Source: Marivita lacus (GTDB taxonomy: Bacteria > Pseudomonadota > Alphaproteobacteria > Rhodobacterales > Rhodobacteraceae). From it: a stretch of 64,000 nucleotides of DNA. Location: the NCBI RefSeq assembly GCF_014637725.1, contig NZ_BMFC01000008.1, positions 1-64,000 on the forward strand. Direction: 5' to 3'. Below are positions 63,631 through 64,000 of this stretch, piece after piece. The position numbers were made by a program, and so were the translations under genes. The stretch's first letter is position 1, and each line of letters begins with the position of its first letter. Below the pieces are notes generated by a model. It was not told the origin of the DNA and did not search any database. It saw only the letters and a list, made by a program, of their open reading frames with translations.

Positions 63631-63661
63631 CGGCGCGCGGTATGGTGCGCCGTTTCCGTTT
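63631..63661 (+). terminator. Rho-independent terminator of the quinoprotein gene
   Basis: CGGCGC (63631-63636) pairs with GCGCCG (63647-63652), then TTTCCGTTT. Located 27 bases after the dehydrogenase stop. Confidence 0.65.
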
Positions 63662-63795
63662 GATGATACAGCATGCAATCAAATGTGCTCATCTTTTCGG
63701 GATTTGCCTCAACCTGTAGGGCGCACCTATCCTGAAACTGGAAAATTCAGGCGGGCTAGCCGTGCATTCGAAGAAGCACCGCGCGCCCGGGAGCC

Positions 63796-64000
63796 ATGTT
63801 TCAGCTCAAAGCGTTGAGCAAGCGATACCGGCGGGTGGCTTGTATCACGCGCTCTGACAAAGAGCGCATCTGCCCGGACTGTCGGTTGCATTCTCCAAGC
63901 CGTCACCGATGGTGGCATCGGCGGCTGCAGGATTTTCCCGCGCATGGAGACGGTGTGACAGTGGCACTCCAGGTTTGCCGCTGCCAATGTTGGTGTCCGC
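63796..64000 (+). CDS. ISL3-family transposase, 5' part (runs off window)
   Basis: The frame MFQLKALSKRYRRVACITRS, then ICPDCRLHSPSRHRWWHRRL and QDFPAHGDGVTVALQVCRCQ, is open to the window edge. It has the N-terminal zinc finger (CPxC...CxCxxC) and RRLQDLPA motif of ISL3-family transposases. Whether the rest is intact cannot be seen. Confidence 0.7.
   Translation, partial: MFQLKALSKRYRRVACITRSDKERICPDCRLHSPSRHRWWHRRLQDFPAHGDGVTVALQVCRCQCWCP

Overview
The window is GC-rich alphaproteobacterial DNA. Gene content points to Rhodobacterales (Roseobacter/Paracoccus group): NosR-like and ApbE genes beside a quinoprotein alcohol dehydrogenase, BLUF and B12-binding photoregulator homologues, DUF3303, PRC-barrel and HWE-kinase families. 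No rRNA, tRNA, CRISPR array, replication origin or core housekeeping operon was seen. Five transposase families (IS256, IS66, two IS110 relics, ISL3) and at least ten broken genes mark it as an accessory region, either a genomic island or part of a large plasmid.

Layout. 0-9.6 kb: esterase, DUF2254 membrane protein, cation/proton antiporter, a PRC-barrel gene cut by an IS256 element, a Crp/Fnr regulator. 10-19.4 kb: signalling genes (L,D-transpeptidase, decayed XRE regulator, BLUF photoreceptor beside a B12-binding protein, truncated Phd-type antitoxin, HWE histidine kinase divergent from a receiver protein, LuxR regulator), with IS66 and DUF4242 scraps. 19.6-29.4 kb: SLC13 permease, truncated TehA-like transporter, degraded molybdenum hydroxylase, AraC regulator with an internal stop, PhoD-like phosphatase, Ca/Na antiporter, truncated ExoD.

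29.7-39.7 kb is a copper-handling block: small secreted protein, CusB with five CusF-like repeats, CusA, CusF, cytochrome c, CopC, CopD, Tat-exported multicopper oxidase. 39.9-43.3 kb looks like a nickel/cobalt block: an InrS/CsoR-type repressor with a His-tailed MFS exporter, divergent from a His-rich protein, HupE/UreJ and an anchored periplasmic protein. 44.3-47.5 kb is an ArsR-led operon (ArsP-like permease, methyltransferase, small thioredoxin, MBL-fold protein) with an FNR-type box and an ArsR-type palindrome upstream.

48.5-63.7 kb is a PQQ-dependent alcohol oxidation cluster: a NosR-like flavo/Fe-S protein with ApbE, PedF-type cytochrome c550, a quinoprotein-associated binding protein, a six-gene operon (ABC binding protein, YVTN propeller, small secreted protein, ABC ATPase and permease, Sel1 protein), a NitT/TauT-type ABC importer whose permease lies 10 kb from its partners, a cytochrome c pseudogene, and a quinoprotein dehydrogenase with the Asp-x-Asp signature of lanthanide-dependent enzymes. 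TACGACC/GGTCGTA motifs occur in three of its promoter regions and suggest a shared regulator. The window ends inside an ISL3-family transposase.

All calls come from reading the sequence; no database search was possible.
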